A stretch of 64,000 bases of DNA, taken from contig OY744519.1 of assembly GCA_963556195.1 (NCBI GenBank), positions 30,717,397 through 30,781,396 of the forward strand, read 5' to 3'. Position 1 is the stretch's first letter, and every line of letters begins with the position of its first letter. The position numbers and the translations under genes are program-made. The notes beneath the pieces are model-generated. The model saw only the letters and a program-made list of their open reading frames with translations. It was not told the DNA's origin and did not search any database. This document shows positions 62,867-64,000 of this stretch, piece after piece. The stretch is from Sepiola atlantica (taxonomy: Eukaryota > Mollusca > Cephalopoda > Sepiida > Sepiolidae).

Positions 62867-63491
62867 GGCACATGTTCGTCTTTGTCCACTGTCCGTTTTT
62901 CACAACTTTTTACTGGCCATTTTTTTTCTTTTTTCTGTGTACACTTATCTATCAGGCTGCTAGAGAATTCTGGGTTTTTTGGGAAAAAATTTCAAATATT
63001 TTACAGTTTAGGAGGGGGATCAGTTTCCAATGTTAATTCAACGTATACTGATCCCCCTCTTTTTGACCATTTGTCGAGAGAGAATTCCGGGGGTTTGGGA
63101 AATAAATTTTTCAAAATTGAGATTTTAAGACGTACAAAGTTGTGAAAAACGGACTATGGTAAAAGACGAACAAGACTGATCCCGTCTTAAAATCTCAATT
63201 TTTAAAAATTTATTTCCAAAAACCCCGGAATTCTCTACTGACATGATAGGTAATTGTAAACAGAAGAAGAATTTTAAAAATTTGATATGGTCAAAAAAAG
63301 GGGGATCAGTTTACGTTGAATTAACATTGGAAACTGATCCCCCATCCTAAAATGTAAAATATTTGAAATTTTTTTCCAAAACCCCAGAATTCTCTAGCAG
63401 CCTGATAGATAAGTGTACACCGAAAAAAGAAAAAAAAATGGTCAGTAAAAAGTTGTGAAAAACGGACAGTGGACAAAGACGAACATGTGCC
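62867..63491. mobile_element. Palindromic dimer of a MITE-like element
   Basis: 625 bp whose outer halves are inverted and about 90-95% identical by eye: GGCACATGTTCGTC, GTCCGTTTTTCACAAC, ATCTATCAGGCTGCTAG and CAATGTTAATTCAACGTA recur as complements on the right. The centre (63132-63183) contains a third, shorter copy of the terminal sequence (GTTGTGAAAAACGGAC). Within each half, two related sub-blocks (GAATTC..GGGTTTTTTGG.. and ..GGATCAG) also occur in both orientations. No coding capacity. Confidence 0.75.
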
Positions 63492-64000
63492 TATTTATTT
63501 CAATCTTTTTTTCTTTCTTTTTTATACCCTTGCGCCTCTTTTAGATTTTAATTCTCTCATTTTTGTTTCACGTTTTTTTTTGTTTTTTTTTTAATTTATT
63601 TGTAGTTGTTCTTTTGTTTTAAAGATAATTCTGGCAGTACGATGTATCTGTTCCGTTCACTGCTTGACACGTTGTTCGAATAAGTGACACCCTACCGGAA
63701 CTATGAATTCTGATTGTCTCGTCAAAATATGACATGTCACTTACGGGAAGAAGAATGAAGAAAGAAAGAAAAGAAAAAGGGAGAGAACAAAATTAACCAA
63801 ATATGATTCTTTTTGTTCTTCTTCTTTTGAAAACGTTACGCTTCACTTCCACTTGGCTCTGAAAAAAACAAAAAAACAATCAGTTTAAACGTTAGCATGG
63901 ATGTAAGCCAAAAAAAAAAAAGTTTTTAAATAATAATTTATTTAATCCGCGCTTGTGTGGCCCTATGATCGTCTTAGTGGTTACACTAAGGTAAAAACAA
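63492..64000. other. No recognised gene
   Basis: T-rich to 63620, then mixed sequence with a GAAGAAAGAAAGAAAAG patch at 63755-63780 mirrored by CTTCTTCTTTTG at 63818-63829. Nothing identifiable to the window end. Confidence 0.4.

Overview
The window reads as intergenic or intronic DNA from a repeat-rich invertebrate genome. It is AT-rich and full of (TA)n, (CT)n and (CA)n microsatellites. It carries tRNA- and 5S-derived SINE-like pieces, several non-LTR retrotransposon 3' ends, a Penelope-like element (PLE), a MULE, a copia element and a mariner relic. Together these suggest a mollusc, most likely a cephalopod such as an octopus; that assignment is inference. I found no convincing host protein-coding exon, no intact tRNA or rRNA gene, no CRISPR array and no bacterial-type operon.

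Layout. 1-2985: low-complexity DNA and dispersed repeats. 2986-8648: one MULE DNA transposon with long terminal inverted repeats (TIRs) and a broken FLYWCH/MULE transposase. It was later hit twice, by a 5S-rRNA-derived insertion in the left TIR (9-bp target duplication) and by a 692-bp LTR-like insertion inside the transposase (4-bp target duplication). 9.2-9.5 kb: a reverse-transcriptase-like tail. 11.8-18.4 kb: a degenerate A/T satellite array split by a minus-strand copia element (12009-15826) and a 5'-truncated LINE with poly(A) (16292-17205). 18.5-18.9 kb: fold-back element A. 20.36-20.92 kb: a fold-back element holding a DDE transposase tail. 21-25 kb: low-complexity tracts, a perfect 40-bp x4 tandem and tRNA-like repeats. 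26.4-29.0 kb: an 85-bp minisatellite of about 28 units. 29.8-33.0 kb: three consecutive elements separated by (TA)n, the last a PLE fragment (RT tail plus GIY-YIG nuclease) between 192-bp inverted repeats. 34.5-35.4 kb: two internally deleted LINE derivatives. 36.4-39.5 kb: hammerhead-bearing elements and a mariner-type MITE. 40-51 kb: LINE tails, low-complexity tracts and a LINE reverse-transcriptase relic. 52-60 kb: very dense (TA)n with a MITE, a SINE-like piece, several fold-back elements and a probable LTR-element relic. 60.2-61.1 kb: a dead mariner. 62.9-63.5 kb: a palindromic dimer.

Main observation. Several fold-back elements, nearly all abutting (TA)n tracts, fold by hand into hammerhead ribozymes (HHRs): a CUGANGA box, stem II, a GAAA box, stem III, a UH cleavage site and a stem I that closes next to the core. 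The clearest are in both arms of 38754-39518, and at 36555-36606, 29884-29927 and 18669-18729. A weaker one lies in the inverted repeats of the PLE copy. PLEs are known from the literature to carry hammerhead ribozymes, so a plausible reading is a set of non-autonomous, ribozyme-bearing retroelements that share an integration preference for (TA)n with PLE machinery. The motifs are seen directly; the mobilisation model is inference.
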